Origin: DATBLE01 sp963791425
GTDB taxonomy: Bacteria > Actinomycetota > Thermoleophilia > Gaiellales > Gaiellaceae
Assembly (NCBI GenBank): GCA_963791425.1
Contig: CAWBSE010000008.1
Location: 62,001 to 126,000, forward strand
Length of the DNA: 64,000 bases
Direction: 5' to 3'
Below, one piece after another: positions 43,016 to 52,144 of this stretch. Under the pieces are notes generated by a model that was given only the letters and a program-made list of their open reading frames with translations, did no database searches and had not been told where the DNA came from. The translations under genes and the position numbers were made by a program. Within the stretch, counting starts at the first letter, position 1. Each line of letters begins with the position of its first letter.

Positions 43016-44848
43016 ATGCGCCGGGCCGCCGTCCTCCTGCTCGCTGCGTTTTGCCTGCTCGCGCTGACGGGGAGCGCAGGAGCGACGATCACTCTGCCCT
43101 CGGGCTTCATCGACACGACCGTGGCCGACGGGCTCTCCTCGTCGACGTCGATGGTTTGGGATCCCGCGAGCGCGCGGCTCTTCGTCACCCAGCAGAACGG
43201 TGACCTCCGGGTGGTGAAGGGCGGCAAGCTCCTGAGGACGCCGGCGATCTCGCTCAACGTCGACGACAACGGCGAGCGCGGACTGCTCGGCGTCGAGCTC
43301 GACCCGAGCTTCTCGACCAACCACTACATCTACCTCTACTACACGGTGTCCGGCTCGCAGGCGCATAACCGGCTAAGCCGCTTCACCATGACGGGTGACG
43401 TCATCAACTCCAACCCGACCACCGAGCACGTGCTGGTCGACTTCGACAATTTGTCGCCTACCGCCACCAACCACAACGGCGGCGCGATCCATTTCGGAAG
43501 CGACGGCAAGCTGTACGTCGCGCACGGAGACAACGCGAACAGCTCGAACTCGCAGTCGATGAACACCCTGCTCGGAAAGGTCCTGCGCCTGAACAGCGAC
43601 GGCACGATCCCGAGCGACAACCCGTTCTACGGGTCGGCGACGGGCAAGTACCGGATGATCTGGGCGCTCGGGTTTCGCAACCCGTTCACCTTCGCGGTCC
43701 AACCCACCACCGGGACGATGTTCGTCAACGACGTCGGCGAATCGACGTACGAGGAGATCAACGTCGGCGCCGCCGGCGCGAACTACGGCTGGCCGGTCGA
43801 GGAAGGGCCGGCAGATCCGCCGGATGCGACCTACACCGACCCGCTCTACTACTACGCGCACAACGGCAGCCCATCACCGAACGGCTGCGCGATCACCGGC
43901 GGGGCGTTCTACAACCCACCGGTCGCGTACTTCCCCGCCCAGTACGTCGGGCGCTACTTCTTCTCCGACTGGTGCAGCAGCTGGATCCGCCAGCTCGACG
44001 GCGCCGCCGACAGCGACTTCGCGACCGGCGGCAACTCACCGGTCGACCTCGACACCGGGCCGGACGGGAGCCTCTACTACCTCGAGCAGGGCGGCCGGGT
44101 CGGGCGGATCAGCTACGAGTCCACCCCGACCGTCGACGACGCCACGCCCTCGAGCGCGTCGGTCGGCGACCGCGTCGAGATCGACGGCACGTACCTCGCG
44201 GGCGCGACGGCCGTGACGTTCAACGGCACGCCCGCGACGTTCGCGGTCGTCTGGGACACGCGACTCATCGCGACCGTTCCCGCGGGAGCGACCACCGGCA
44301 AGATCGAGGTGACGACCGGCGACGGCACCGCGCTCAGCGCGAACGACTTCACGGTCACGCCCGTCCCCCCCGCGATCACCTCGTTCTCGCCGACAAAAGG
44401 CGTTCCGGGGAAGACCGTGACGATCACGGGCGCCCTGCTGACCGGCGTGACCTTGACGACGTTCAACGGCGTCGCGGCGCAGAGCTTCACCGTGAAGACC
44501 GACAAGAAGATCACCGCCGTGGTTCCGGTCGGCTCGTCCACGGGCCCGATCGAGGTGACCACCCCGGACGGCGTGGCAGACTCCGTCGGGGACTTCGTCG
44601 TCCCGCCGCCGCCGTCGGTGACGAACTTCACCCCGACGTCAGGGCCGGCGGGCACGAAGATCACGATCACCGGCACCGCCTTCAAAGGCACGAAGACGCT
44701 CACGATCAACGGGATGAAGGTCTCCCGGTCGATCAAGTCCGACATGACGATCGTCGCCACCGTCAAGAAGGGGACGACGAGCGGTCAGATCACGGTGACT
44801 GGGCCGGCCGGCAGCGACACCAGCGCCGGAACCTTCACCGTCACGTAA
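43016..44848 (+). CDS. Secreted PQQ-type sugar/sorbosone dehydrogenase with IPT/TIG domains
   Basis: A 610-residue exported protein. Signal peptide (RRAAVLLLAAFCLLALTGSAGA), a six-bladed glucose/sorbosone-dehydrogenase propeller to about residue 360 (NGERGLLGVELDPSF, NHNGGAIHFGSDGKLYVAHGD, MIWALGFRNPFTFA, GANYGWPVEEG, DTGPDGSLYYLEQGG), then three IPT/TIG immunoglobulin-like domains of about 80 residues each (starting PTVDDATPSSASVG, PPAITSFSPTKGVPG, PSVTNFTPTSGPAG). Extracellular sugar or aldose oxidation is the family role. Its stop touches the tRNA gene on the other strand. Confidence 0.87.
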   Translation: MRRAAVLLLAAFCLLALTGSAGATITLPSGFIDTTVADGLSSSTSMVWDPASARLFVTQQNGDLRVVKGGKLLRTPAISLNVDDNGERGLLGVELDPSFSTNHYIYLYYTVSGSQAHNRLSRFTMTGDVINSNPTTEHVLVDFDNLSPTATNHNGGAIHFGSDGKLYVAHGDNANSSNSQSMNTLLGKVLRLNSDGTIPSDNPFYGSATGKYRMIWALGFRNPFTFAVQPTTGTMFVNDVGESTYEEINVGAAGANYGWPVEEGPADPPDATYTDPLYYYAHNGSPSPNGCAITGGAFYNPPVAYFPAQYVGRYFFSDWCSSWIRQLDGAADSDFATGGNSPVDLDTGPDGSLYYLEQGGRVGRISYESTPTVDDATPSSASVGDRVEIDGTYLAGATAVTFNGTPATFAVVWDTRLIATVPAGATTGKIEVTTGDGTALSANDFTVTPVPPAITSFSPTKGVPGKTVTITGALLTGVTLTTFNGVAAQSFTVKTDKKITAVVPVGSSTGPIEVTTPDGVADSVGDFVVPPPPSVTNFTPTSGPAGTKITITGTAFKGTKTLTINGMKVSRSIKSDMTIVATVKKGTTSGQITVTGPAGSDTSAGTFTVT

Positions 44849-44920
44849 GCCGGAGGTGGGACTCGAACCCACGGCATCCGCTTTACAAGAGCGGTGCTCT
44901 GCCAGCTGAGCTACTCCGGC
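44848..44920 (-). tRNA. tRNA-Thr (anticodon TGT)
   Basis: A 73-base gene with acceptor GCCGGAG/CTCCGGC, D-arm TAGCTCAGCTGGCAGAGC, anticodon stem CCGCT/AGCGG with loop CTTGTAA (anticodon TGT, reading ACA), variable loop ATGCC, and T-arm GTGGGTTCGAGTCCCAC. The discriminator is T and no CCA is encoded. Confidence 0.95.
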
Positions 44921-44944
44921 GCTCAGCCCCATGGTACGCGCGCT

Positions 44945-44971
44945 TCTTAACAGTGCCAGGCACTGTTAAGA
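44945..44971. repeat. Long perfect palindrome, copy 2 (see 2184)
   Basis: Thirteen-base arms TCTTAACAGTGCC and their reverse complement flank a single A. The 12-bp arms equal those at 2186-2210. It lies between the tRNA gene and the sigH stop, 14 bases from the latter, and on the minus strand follows sigH, so it could act as its terminator hairpin. Confidence 0.7.
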
Positions 44972-44984
44972 GCCGTCGCTGCGG

Positions 44985-45650
44985 CTACTGCAGGACTTCG
45001 CGGGCGCGCTGGTGCTGCAGGATCTTCCGCTTGACGCGCTGGAGGGCGTTGTCGATCGCCTTCGTGTCGCAGTCGAGCAGCTCGGCCATGTCCTCGTAGG
45101 ACGAGCCCTCGAGGTACATCTTGAGCGCGTCCGCCTCGAGTGGTGAGAGGCCGCTGCCGAGGCAGAAGACGAGACTCTTCAGCTCGTCCGTCGAGATGAC
45201 GACCACGGACGGGTCGTTGACGTGCGAGCCGGGGAGCGCGTCGCCGAGGGTCACGTCCGAATCGGGATCCTGGCCGGCGGGGGTCTGCGAGAACGAGACG
45301 TACGTGTTCAGCGGCGAATGCTTGAAGCGGGTGGCCGTCTTGATCGCGGTGATGATCTGCCGCGTCACGCACAGCTCGGCGAACGAGCGGAACGACGTCT
45401 CCTTGTCGAAGCGGAAGTCGCGCATCGCCTTGCACAGGCCGATCAGGCCCTCCTGCACCAGATCCTCGGGCTCGCCGCCGGCGATGAAGTACGAGCTCGC
45501 CTTCATCCGGACGAAACCGGTGTACCGCTGAATCAGGATCTCGCGGGCACGCTCGTCGTTGTTGTGGACGCGCATGACCAGCTGCAAATCCTCGAGTTCA
45601 CGTTGAGACTTCTGCTGCGTCCGTACGGCTGTGGCTGCGTATGCGGGCAT
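44985..45650 (-). CDS. sigH: RNA polymerase sigma factor, SigH type
   Basis: A 221-residue group-3-like sigma factor. Region 2: YTGFVRMKASSYFIAGGEPEDLVQEGLIGLCKAMRDFRFD and FRSFAELCVTRQIITAIKTATR; region 4: LSPLEADALKMYLEGSSYEDMAELLDCDTKAIDNALQRVKRKI. These match the sporulation SigH family. It follows yacP-like, rlmB and cysS, the same order as Bacillus sigH. ATG at 45650 is preferred; 30 in-frame codons upstream overlap the promoter. Confidence 0.88.
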   Translation of the reverse strand: MPAYAATAVRTQQKSQRELEDLQLVMRVHNNDERAREILIQRYTGFVRMKASSYFIAGGEPEDLVQEGLIGLCKAMRDFRFDKETSFRSFAELCVTRQIITAIKTATRFKHSPLNTYVSFSQTPAGQDPDSDVTLGDALPGSHVNDPSVVVISTDELKSLVFCLGSGLSPLEADALKMYLEGSSYEDMAELLDCDTKAIDNALQRVKRKILQHQRAREVLQ

Positions 45651-45720
45651 GGGGAGTCTCCTGGGATCGTGGGGCAGAATGGGGCTCGACGGCAGAAGTC
45701 TCACCCTCAGGTTGAGGCGG

Positions 45721-45749
45721 AAGATAGCAGGGTCTTGCAAAAGTTACAA
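45721..45749 (-). promoter_or_regulatory. Promoter of sigH
   Basis: On the minus strand TTGTAA (45749-45744) and TATCTT (45726-45721) are separated by exactly 17 bases, a good sigma-70-type promoter in an unusually AT-rich patch. The transcript would start about 64 bases before the sigH ATG, giving sigH its own promoter apart from the upstream operon. Confidence 0.6.
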
Positions 45750-45773
45750 CCCCTTTTGCATTTCTTCCAATTA

Positions 45774-46211
45774 CTAAGTGTCTTGCCCTCTGCGCAGCTT
45801 CTCCAGCCTGGCCCGTGTTTCTTCGTCGATCCTCTCCGAAAGCCGGTGTGGCGCGTACTCCTCGTGCCGGGTCGAGTCGAGGTCGCGCAGGAACGTCTTC
45901 GAGGAGAGCTTCCTGACCTCGACACCCGATGTCCCGCGCACGGCGATGTCCGACGACACGAGGCAGACCTGCTCGCCTGCGCGGTGGTCGGCGGCCAGGC
46001 GCTCCAGCATCGTGTCGGCATCGGGCGCGTAGCGCACCTCCAGCGGCCCGCGCTCCAGATCCTCGCCGTGCCCGTCGAAGACGACCACGCCGCGGGCGCC
46101 CTGCTGCGCGACGAAGCTGGCGAGCCGGTCGATCAGCCCGTCGACGCCGTCGTAGTCGCCGGCGTGCAGCAGGTTGTAGCCGTCGAAGAGATAGAGCGTC
46201 GGGTCAGGCAC
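45774..46211 (-). CDS. NYN-domain RNase-like protein (YacP/Rae1 family)
   Basis: A 145-residue PIN-like NYN protein: LYLFDGYNLLHAGDYDG with the first acidic residue, VVVFDGHGED, EVRYAPDADTMLERLAADHR, and VCLVSSDIAVRGTSG with further Asp residues. Bacillus YacP (Rae1) is a ribosome-associated mRNA endonuclease; the same gene order here supports that role. GTG at 46211, overlapping rlmB by 8 bases. Confidence 0.8.
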   Translation of the reverse strand: MPDPTLYLFDGYNLLHAGDYDGVDGLIDRLASFVAQQGARGVVVFDGHGEDLERGPLEVRYAPDADTMLERLAADHRAGEQVCLVSSDIAVRGTSGVEVRKLSSKTFLRDLDSTRHEEYAPHRLSERIDEETRARLEKLRRGQDT

Positions 46212-46890
46212 GCTGCCTCCGCGCCTCGTAGAGCAGGACGGCCGCCGCGACGGAGACGTTCAGCGACTCGACCTGCCCGGCAAGCGGGATCGAGACCGCG
46301 GCATCGCACATCTTGCGCACGAGCGGCCGGATCCCCTTGCCCTCGGCGCCGAACACGAGCATGACGCCGCCGGCGAGATCCATCTTCGCCATCGGCGTCC
46401 CCGACGAGTCGGCCGCGTACACCCACAGGTCCCGCCCCTTCACCTCCTTGACGAAGCGCGCGAGGTTCGGGACGACCGCGACCGGCAGGTGCTCGACCGC
46501 GCCGGCGGACGAGCGCGCGACCGCCGGGGTGACGCGGGCCGAGTTGTGCGCGGGGAGGATCACGCCGGTCGCCCCCGCGCCCTCGGCCGAACGGATCACC
46601 GCTCCGAGGTTGCGCGGGTCGGTGACCTGGTCGAGCGCGACGAGCAGCGGCTCGGGCGCGGCCGCGAGCTCCCACGCGTCGGCGTACTTGAACGGCTCGA
46701 CGCGCGCGACGACGCCCTGGTGGTCGCGCGTGCCGGCGAGCTCGGTGAGCGCCTTCTCGGGGACGATCTTCGGCTTCCTCGGCCAGTCCTCGCGGGCAGC
46801 GCGGTCGGTGGCGAGCAGCTCGAGCACCTCGCGGCGGCCGCGCAGCGCCTCGCGGACGGCCCGCGTGCCGTAGACGAGCTCGGGCGTCAC
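46204..46890 (-). CDS. rlmB: TrmH/RlmB-family rRNA 2'-O-ribose methyltransferase
   Basis: A 228-residue SPOUT enzyme. N-terminal substrate-binding part (VTPELVYGTRAVREALRG, GTRDHQGVVARVEPF), then the knot domain: LLVALDQVTDPRNLGAVIRSAEGAGATGVI with the catalytic Arg/Asn, LVFGAEGKGIRPLVRKMCD and IPLAGQVESLNVSVAAAVLLYE. GTG at 46890 is selected because the repaired cysS frame ends there as GTGA; an ATG at 46944 would extend it into cysS. Confidence 0.88.
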   Translation of the reverse strand: MTPELVYGTRAVREALRGRREVLELLATDRAAREDWPRKPKIVPEKALTELAGTRDHQGVVARVEPFKYADAWELAAAPEPLLVALDQVTDPRNLGAVIRSAEGAGATGVILPAHNSARVTPAVARSSAGAVEHLPVAVVPNLARFVKEVKGRDLWVYAADSSGTPMAKMDLAGGVMLVFGAEGKGIRPLVRKMCDAAVSIPLAGQVESLNVSVAAAVLLYEARRQRA

Positions 46891-48182
46891 GGCCGCGGCA
46901 GAGGCCAGATCACGGTGCCGCCGGGATGGTCGGTCACCGACCATCCCTCATCGGCGGACGCCGAGCGCGCCGCGTCGGCCGTCGGCCAATCCTTCTCAGC
47001 GCGCGTGCCAGTTCACGTGCCTGACGCAACTTCTCGATCTTCGCCGGCACGTCGAACTCTGTCTGCGAGCCCGAACAGATCGAGTCCACGCGCGAGCAAC
47101 GACCGGCGCCCCGCGTGAAGCCCCAATCGTGCAGCACGGCGAGCGCCTCCGGCGTGTTGAAGTCGTCCTCGAGCGCCGCCTCGATCCGCTGCCAGTCGTC
47201 GGTCGTGTCCCGCTCGGGCAACGCGAGCGCCTCGCGGAATCCAGCGAGCTGCGTCCGCGCACTCTCCAGAGCCTCGTCGGTGAAGTCCACCGGCTTCCGC
47301 CAGTGCCCGCTCATGTGGAAGAGCAGCAGTACGTCTCCGCCCCCACGTGTCGAGCACGTTGCGCAGCGTGACGATGTTGCCGAGCGACTTCGACATCTTC
47401 TCGTCGCCGAGCTCGAGCATCCCGTTGTGCAGCCAGATCTGCGCGAAGGGGTAGCCGCGCGAACGCGACTGCGCGAGCTCGTTCTCGTGGTGGGGGAAAC
47501 GGAGGTCGAGCCCGCCGCCGTGGATCTCGAACGCCGGGCCGAGGTGCTTCTCGGCCATCGCCGAGCACTCGATGTGCCAGCCGGGCCGGCCGGGGCCCCA
47601 CGGCGAGTCCCAGGCGGCGTCCTCGTGCGGCTTCTGGGACTTCCAGAGCGCGAAGTCGCGCGGATCCTCCTTCAGCGGGTTCGGCTCCTGCGCGACCATG
47701 TCGTCGATCTGCGCGCCGGACAGCTGGCCGTAGTCGGGGTAGGCGGCGACACGGAAGTAGACGTCGCCCTTCGACTCGTACGCCTTGTCCTCGGCGATCA
47801 GCGCGTCGATGAACGCGACGATCTCCGGGATCGTCTCGCTGGCGCGCGGCTCGACGTCGGGCCGGCCGAGGCCGAGGTCGCCGGTGTCGTCGAAGAACCA
47901 CTGCGTGGCCTCGGCCGAGAGCTCACGGCTCCCCTTGCCGAGCTTCGCCGCCTCCTCGTAGATGTTGTCGTCGACGTCCGTGATGTTGTGGACGAGCGTG
48001 ACCTCGTAGCCGCGCGTGTGCAGCCAGCGCCGCAGCCACATCGCGAGCACGAACGGACGCGAGTTGCCGACGTGGATGCGCTGGTAGACGGTCGAGCCGC
48101 AGACGTACATGCGGATCGGCCCCGGCGGGGCCGGGAGCTCCTCCGGCTTACGGCTGAGCGTGCTGTAGAGCCTGATCGACAC
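46887..48182 (-). pseudogene. cysS: Cysteinyl-tRNA synthetase, four apparent frameshifts as sequenced
   Basis: From GTG at 48182 the catalytic half is clean: MYVCGSTVYQRIHVGNSRPF (HIGH-like), NITDVDDNIYEEA, zinc-site GWHIECSAMAEKHLG and HHENELAQS, and KMSKS in ELGDEKMSKSLGN. An extra G in a run of five near 47339-47345 shifts the frame; more shifts occur near 47100, 47055 and 47000, after which ENW-like text EGWSVTDHPGGTVIWPL leads to TGA at 46887. CysS is essential, so indels in the sequence are likelier than gene loss. Confidence 0.88.
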
Positions 48183-48381
48183 GGCGCAGTGCTTCCTCCC
48201 TCGGCAGTGCAGCCAGTATCGCGGAGAGCTCGGGGCCTCTGTCGCGGCCCGTGAGCGCAAGGCGGAGCTCCTTGAGGTTCCCGCCGGCCGCCCCGAACTC
48301 GCGGACGAGGCCCTTCGGGGGCAGCCGGGCCAGTTCGCAGTAGCGAGCGAGCGTCTCCGGGTCGAGGATACGTGCCTGGCT
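48148..48381 (-). pseudogene. gltX: Remnant of glutamyl-tRNA synthetase C terminus
   Basis: An uninterrupted frame after a TGA at 48384 reads RILDPETLARYCELARLPPK, GLVREFGAAGGN, KELRLALTGRDRGPELSAIL and ALPREEALRRVD, which matches the anticodon-binding end of bacterial GltX (LRLALTG...GPEL). Nothing of the catalytic domain is present. It overlaps the cysS start by 35 bases, as intact gltX-cysS pairs often do. The gene is cut at about 48384, just before a 9.8-kb block of unrelated genes. Confidence 0.6.
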
Positions 48382-48387
48382 TCAGGC

Positions 48388-48651
48388 CTAGCTTCCGGCC
48401 TCGGCTTCCATCTTCTTCAACCGTGTGTAGTAGTCGGGTAGCTCCTTCAGGTGCGCGAGCGCGATCTTCCCGGTCACGACCGGATCGCTTCCGGTCACGT
48501 CGGTCTGCGGATCGCGGCGGCCGTGCTCGAGCTCGACCTCCATCCCCATCCGGAACTGCTCGAGGTCGAACGGCGCCGTGTCCCAGTCGATCCCGATCTC
48601 GGCGGCGACGCTGCGAGCCTCGTCGGCCGTGAACGTCTCACTGGCGAACAT
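48388..48651 (-). CDS. DUF5661 family protein
   Basis: An 87-residue protein: AAEIGIDWDTAPFDLEQFRM, GMEVELEHGRRDP and VVTGKIALAHLKELPDYYTR, the conserved text of DUF5661, often found alone in bacteria and phages with no known role. ATG at 48651 follows GGGAGAGACC. A small hairpin (GCCTG-GCTT-CAGGC, 48374-48387) lies just past its stop. Confidence 0.75.
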   Translation of the reverse strand: MFASETFTADEARSVAAEIGIDWDTAPFDLEQFRMGMEVELEHGRRDPQTDVTGSDPVVTGKIALAHLKELPDYYTRLKKMEAEAGS

Positions 48652-48707
48652 GGTCTCTCCCTTCGTCGCCCCAATCGTAGGGCCGTCGGCAAGGGAGGCT
48701 AGCCGGC

Positions 48708-49436
48708 TCAGCCGTTGTCGGGCTTGAGGACCTGGTTGGACGACGTGATCCTGTCGCCGCTGGCGGTCGCCGTGTACACCGGGACGTTCACGCTCCGCGC
48801 GCCGAGCTTGCGGTAGAGCACGACCGCGAGCTGGCCCTGCGGGATGTGCAGGTTCTCGGTCGACCAGGTGTCGTCGCCCTTGGCTTCGAGCGGATCCCGA
48901 CCATGATGTACTGGGGCGTCGTTGCCGGTCTTCGAGCCCTCGGTGGCCAGCGCGAAAGCACCCGAGTCCTTCTCGAAGTACTGAGTCAGCACGGCGCCGC
49001 TCGGGTCGCGCACCTGCGCGTAGAACTGGTTCGCGGTCACCGAGAAGCCCATGCAGTGGCCGCCGGCCATCCGCTCGTTCTCGACCTCCATCCACTTCGC
49101 GGCGGTCGGGATCAGCTCGCAGTCGGCGCCGGTGCCCGACGCGCAGACCTGCGAGCCGAAGATGTCCTCGACCTCGGCCGGCGTCATGTTCTGCGGGCCG
49201 ACGTCGTTGCCGTAATTCTCGAAGCCGAAGCCGTCCACCCAGGGGCGGAACCCGCTGTCGGCGACGACGTCGCCGGTCGGCTCATAGGCGGCCGCGTAAC
49301 CCGCAGAGGCGCTGTCGCCGAGCAGACTCGCCTGGCGCTGCGGCGCCGCGGCGGTCGAGATCGTCTTCTTGCTGCTACTGCTCCCACCGCAGTCGGCGGC
49401 AACCACGAGTGCCAGCGCGGCGAACGCCGCGACCAC
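48708..49436 (-). CDS. Secreted protein of unknown function, lipoprotein-like N terminus
   Basis: A 242-residue protein with a hydrophobic start (MVAAFAALALVVAADCGGSS) followed by a Ser/Lys linker, so it is exported; the Cys after AAD is not a canonical lipobox. The body contains NMTPAEVEDIFGSQVCASG, KWMEVENERMAGGHCMGFSV and a C-terminal LAVVLYRKLGARSVNVPVYTA. I do not recognise a family. GTG at 49436, with a purine-rich GGGGCAGGGCAGG before it. Confidence 0.6.
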   Translation of the reverse strand: MVAAFAALALVVAADCGGSSSSKKTISTAAAPQRQASLLGDSASAGYAAAYEPTGDVVADSGFRPWVDGFGFENYGNDVGPQNMTPAEVEDIFGSQVCASGTGADCELIPTAAKWMEVENERMAGGHCMGFSVTANQFYAQVRDPSGAVLTQYFEKDSGAFALATEGSKTGNDAPVHHGRDPLEAKGDDTWSTENLHIPQGQLAVVLYRKLGARSVNVPVYTATASGDRITSSNQVLKPDNG

Positions 49437-49486
49437 GAGGATCCTGCCCTGCCCCTACCTCCTGCCTGCCACCGCGCGAGACTATC

Positions 49487-50581
49487 TCACATGGTCAGGA
49501 CGGGCTTCAGAACGCCACCGTCGTGCGCGGCCGCGAAGGCCTCGTTGATCTCCGCGAGCGGAAACGGCGTGATCAGCCGGTCGAACGGGAAGCGTCCCTG
49601 CCGCCACAGGTCGATCAGCCCGGGGATCAGCTCGAGCGCGCGGCCCTCGCCCCCGAGGATGCCGACCACGCGCTTGCCCCAGAGCGTCGTCAGATGGTCG
49701 AGCGTGAACTCCGCCTGCGCCGGCGCGCCGCCGATGATCGCGCACGTGCCTCGCATGCCGACCGAGTCGGCCGCCAGCCGGAGGACGTCGACGTTGCCGG
49801 TGCACTCCAGCGAGAAGTCGGCGAGGCCACCGCAGATCTCCTTGACCGCCTCGACCGGGCTCTCGCGGCCGTCGACGACGTGCGTCGCGCCGAGCTCGGT
49901 CGCGAGCGCGAGTCGATTCTCCTGGAGGTCGACGGCGATGATCGTCGTCGCGCCGGTGCACCGCGCCGCCATGACGGCGGCGAGCCCGACCGATCCGGCG
50001 CCGTAGACGACGACGCTCGAGCCGATCCGCGGCTGGAGGACGTTCAGGATCGCACCCGCCCCGGTACCGATCCCGCAGGCGAGCGGGCCGAGCAGCTCCA
50101 GCGGCAGGTCGTCGGCGACCGGCACGAGCGCATTCGCACCGACGATCGCGTGACCGGCGAACGCCGACTGACCGAAGAAGTGGCTGTGCAGCCGCGTTCC
50201 GTCGGCGCGGGCGAGGGCGGTCGAGCCGTCTGCGCGCGAGCCGCCCGCCACCAGTGGGCCGATCTGGGCGCAGTAGCGCGGCTGCCCGTCGAGGCAGTTG
50301 CGGCACTGCCCGCAGAACGGCCAGCCGATCACGACGTGGTCGCCCGGCGCGACGTTCGTCACGCCCGCTCCGACCGCCTCGACCACACCCGACCCCTCGT
50401 GGCCGAGCACGCCGGGCGGCGGGAACGGGAGGTCGCCGTGGCGGGTGATGTCGTCGGTGTGGCAGACCCCGCAGGCGACGATGCGGACGAGCGCCTCGCC
50501 GGGGTGCGGGTCTCCGAGCTCGACGTCCTCGATCTGGAAGTCGGCGTGCAGCTCGGGCAGGACGGCGGCCGTGGTGCGCAT
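49487..50581 (-). CDS. Zinc-dependent alcohol dehydrogenase (aryl/benzyl type)
   Basis: A 364-residue medium-chain dehydrogenase. Catalytic Zn: Cys in ACGVCHTDDITRHGD and His/Glu in LGHEGSGVVEAVG; structural Zn: four Cys in CGQCRNCLDGQPRYC; Rossmann VVVYGAGSVGLAAVMAA with AVDLQENR, whose Asp favours NAD. Closest in style to benzyl-alcohol or mycothiol-type dehydrogenases. It is coupled to the quinone oxidoreductase through TGATG. Confidence 0.87.
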   Translation of the reverse strand: MRTTAAVLPELHADFQIEDVELGDPHPGEALVRIVACGVCHTDDITRHGDLPFPPPGVLGHEGSGVVEAVGAGVTNVAPGDHVVIGWPFCGQCRNCLDGQPRYCAQIGPLVAGGSRADGSTALARADGTRLHSHFFGQSAFAGHAIVGANALVPVADDLPLELLGPLACGIGTGAGAILNVLQPRIGSSVVVYGAGSVGLAAVMAARCTGATTIIAVDLQENRLALATELGATHVVDGRESPVEAVKEICGGLADFSLECTGNVDVLRLAADSVGMRGTCAIIGGAPAQAEFTLDHLTTLWGKRVVGILGGEGRALELIPGLIDLWRQGRFPFDRLITPFPLAEINEAFAAAHDGGVLKPVLTM

Positions 50582-51492
50582 CAGGCCACGGAGAGGAGGA
50601 GCTTGCCGGTGGTCGCGCGCGATTCGAGATCCTCCTGGGCGCGCCGCGCGTCTTCGAGCGGATAGGTGCCGCCGATGAGCACGTCCAGCGAGCCGTCTGC
50701 GACCCAGCTGAGGACGGCGCCGGCGCGTTCGAGCAGCTCCTCGCGCGTTTGCACGTACGTGTGCAGCGTCGGGCGGGTGAGGTACTTCGAGCCGTCGTTC
50801 AGGCGCATCACGTCGATCGGCGCCGGGCGGCCGCTCGCCGCGCCGTAGACGACGAGCATCCCGCGCGGGCGCAACGACGCGAGGCTCCGGTCGAAGGTCG
50901 CCGCGCCGACGCCGTCGTAGACGACGTGGAAGCGCCCCTCCGGGACATCGTCGTAGCCGATCACCTCGTCGGCGCCCGCCGACCGGGCGAGCTCGGCCTT
51001 TGCCGCCGTCGAGGTCGTGGCGGTGACGCGGGCGCCGCGCATCTTCGCCAGCTGGACGGTGAGCCGCCCGGCACCGCCTGCGCCCGCGTGCACGAGCACC
51101 TCGTCTCGCGGCTGCACCGGGTAGGTCGAATGCGTGAGGTAGTGGGCGGTCATCCCCTGGAGCAGCGCAGCCGCCGCGAGCTCGTCGGAGACGCCGTCAG
51201 GGATCGGAACCGCACGGTCGGCGGGCACGACGACCTGCTCCGCGTAGCTGCCGGAGGCGTTGTTCCACACGACGCGCTCGCCGGTGCCGGCCACGGTGCC
51301 TGCGCCCTCGACACCGGCGACGAGCGGCGCGGCGCCGCCGTACGCCCCGATCCGCTCGTAGATGTCGCGGTAGTTGACACCGGCGACGGTGACATCGACG
51401 AGCAGGTCGTCCGCGCCGGGCTCGGGCGCGGGCACGTCGCGGAGCTCGAGCACCTCCGGACCGCCGAACGCGGTGACGACGATCGCGCGCAC
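50581..51492 (-). CDS. NADPH:quinone oxidoreductase (zeta-crystallin-like MDR)
   Basis: A 303-residue zinc-free medium-chain reductase: MRAIVVTAFGGPEVLELRDV, VAGVNYRDIYERIGAYG, VEGAGTVAGTGERVVW, LLQGMTAHYLTHSTYPVQPRD and the nucleotide motif VLVHAGAGGAGRLTVQLAK. The GGAG form of the NADPH motif is typical of quinone reductases. Function in vivo uncertain. Confidence 0.85.
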   Translation of the reverse strand: MRAIVVTAFGGPEVLELRDVPAPEPGADDLLVDVTVAGVNYRDIYERIGAYGGAAPLVAGVEGAGTVAGTGERVVWNNASGSYAEQVVVPADRAVPIPDGVSDELAAAALLQGMTAHYLTHSTYPVQPRDEVLVHAGAGGAGRLTVQLAKMRGARVTATTSTAAKAELARSAGADEVIGYDDVPEGRFHVVYDGVGAATFDRSLASLRPRGMLVVYGAASGRPAPIDVMRLNDGSKYLTRPTLHTYVQTREELLERAGAVLSWVADGSLDVLIGGTYPLEDARRAQEDLESRATTGKLLLSVA

Positions 51493-51526
51493 TCCGCGAG
51501 CCTAGCCGCTCTTCTAAGCTCTTTCC

Positions 51527-52144
51527 ATGGATGCCGGCCCGGAAGAGCTCCGTGTCCTCGGCTGCCTGATCGAGAAGCAGCGGACGACGCCCGACCAGTA
51601 TCCGCTCTCGCTGAACGCGCTCCGACTCGCGTGCAACCAGTCGACCAGCCGCGACCCGGTCGTCGACTACGACGAGCAGACGATCCGCGCAGGCCTCGAT
51701 GCACTCTCACGGCGCGGGTGGGTGCGGCTCGCGAGCGGCGCGGGCAGCCGCGCGGTCAAGTACCGGCACCTGCTCGACGACGCGCTCGGGCTCGACGACG
51801 CCGAGATCTCGCTGCTCGCGGTGCTGATGCTCCGCGGGCCGCAGACCGCCGCCGAGCTGCGCCAGCGCACCGAGCGACTCCACCGGTTCGACCAGGGCGA
51901 GGTCGAGGAGACTCTCGACCGGCTGATCGAGCGCGAGTACGCGGCTCACCATGCGAACCGGCCGGGCGAGCGCGGCGAGCGGTTCGCCCAGCTGCTCGGA
52001 TCTGCCGAGGCCGCGCCGGCGCCCGCGGCGGAGCGGCCTGCGCCGCCGCAGTTCGACGACCCCGGTCTGACGGCACGCGTCGCCCGCCTCGAGGAGGAGA
52101 TCACGCGCCTCTGGGACGCGCTCGACAGCAAGCCGGAGAGCTAG
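51527..52144 (+). CDS. DUF480 (YceH) winged-helix protein
   Basis: A 205-residue protein: ELRVLGCLIEKQRTTPDQYPL, SLNALRLACNQSTSRDPVV, YDEQTIRAGLDALSRRGWV and LLAVLMLRGPQTAAELRQRT, the paired winged-helix signature of DUF480. The C terminus has a coiled-coil-like helix (LTARVARLEEEITRLWDAL). Role unknown. It shares a CTAG with the convergent 48-residue gene. Confidence 0.85.
   Translation: MDAGPEELRVLGCLIEKQRTTPDQYPLSLNALRLACNQSTSRDPVVDYDEQTIRAGLDALSRRGWVRLASGAGSRAVKYRHLLDDALGLDDAEISLLAVLMLRGPQTAAELRQRTERLHRFDQGEVEETLDRLIEREYAAHHANRPGERGERFAQLLGSAEAAPAPAAERPAPPQFDDPGLTARVARLEEEITRLWDALDSKPES

Noticed and set aside
43016..44848. Sugar dehydrogenase as part of the MFS/PLP operon
   Set aside because: A 46-base gap with a C-run/G-run hairpin separates them, and the exported TIG-domain enzyme has no link to the PLP enzyme.
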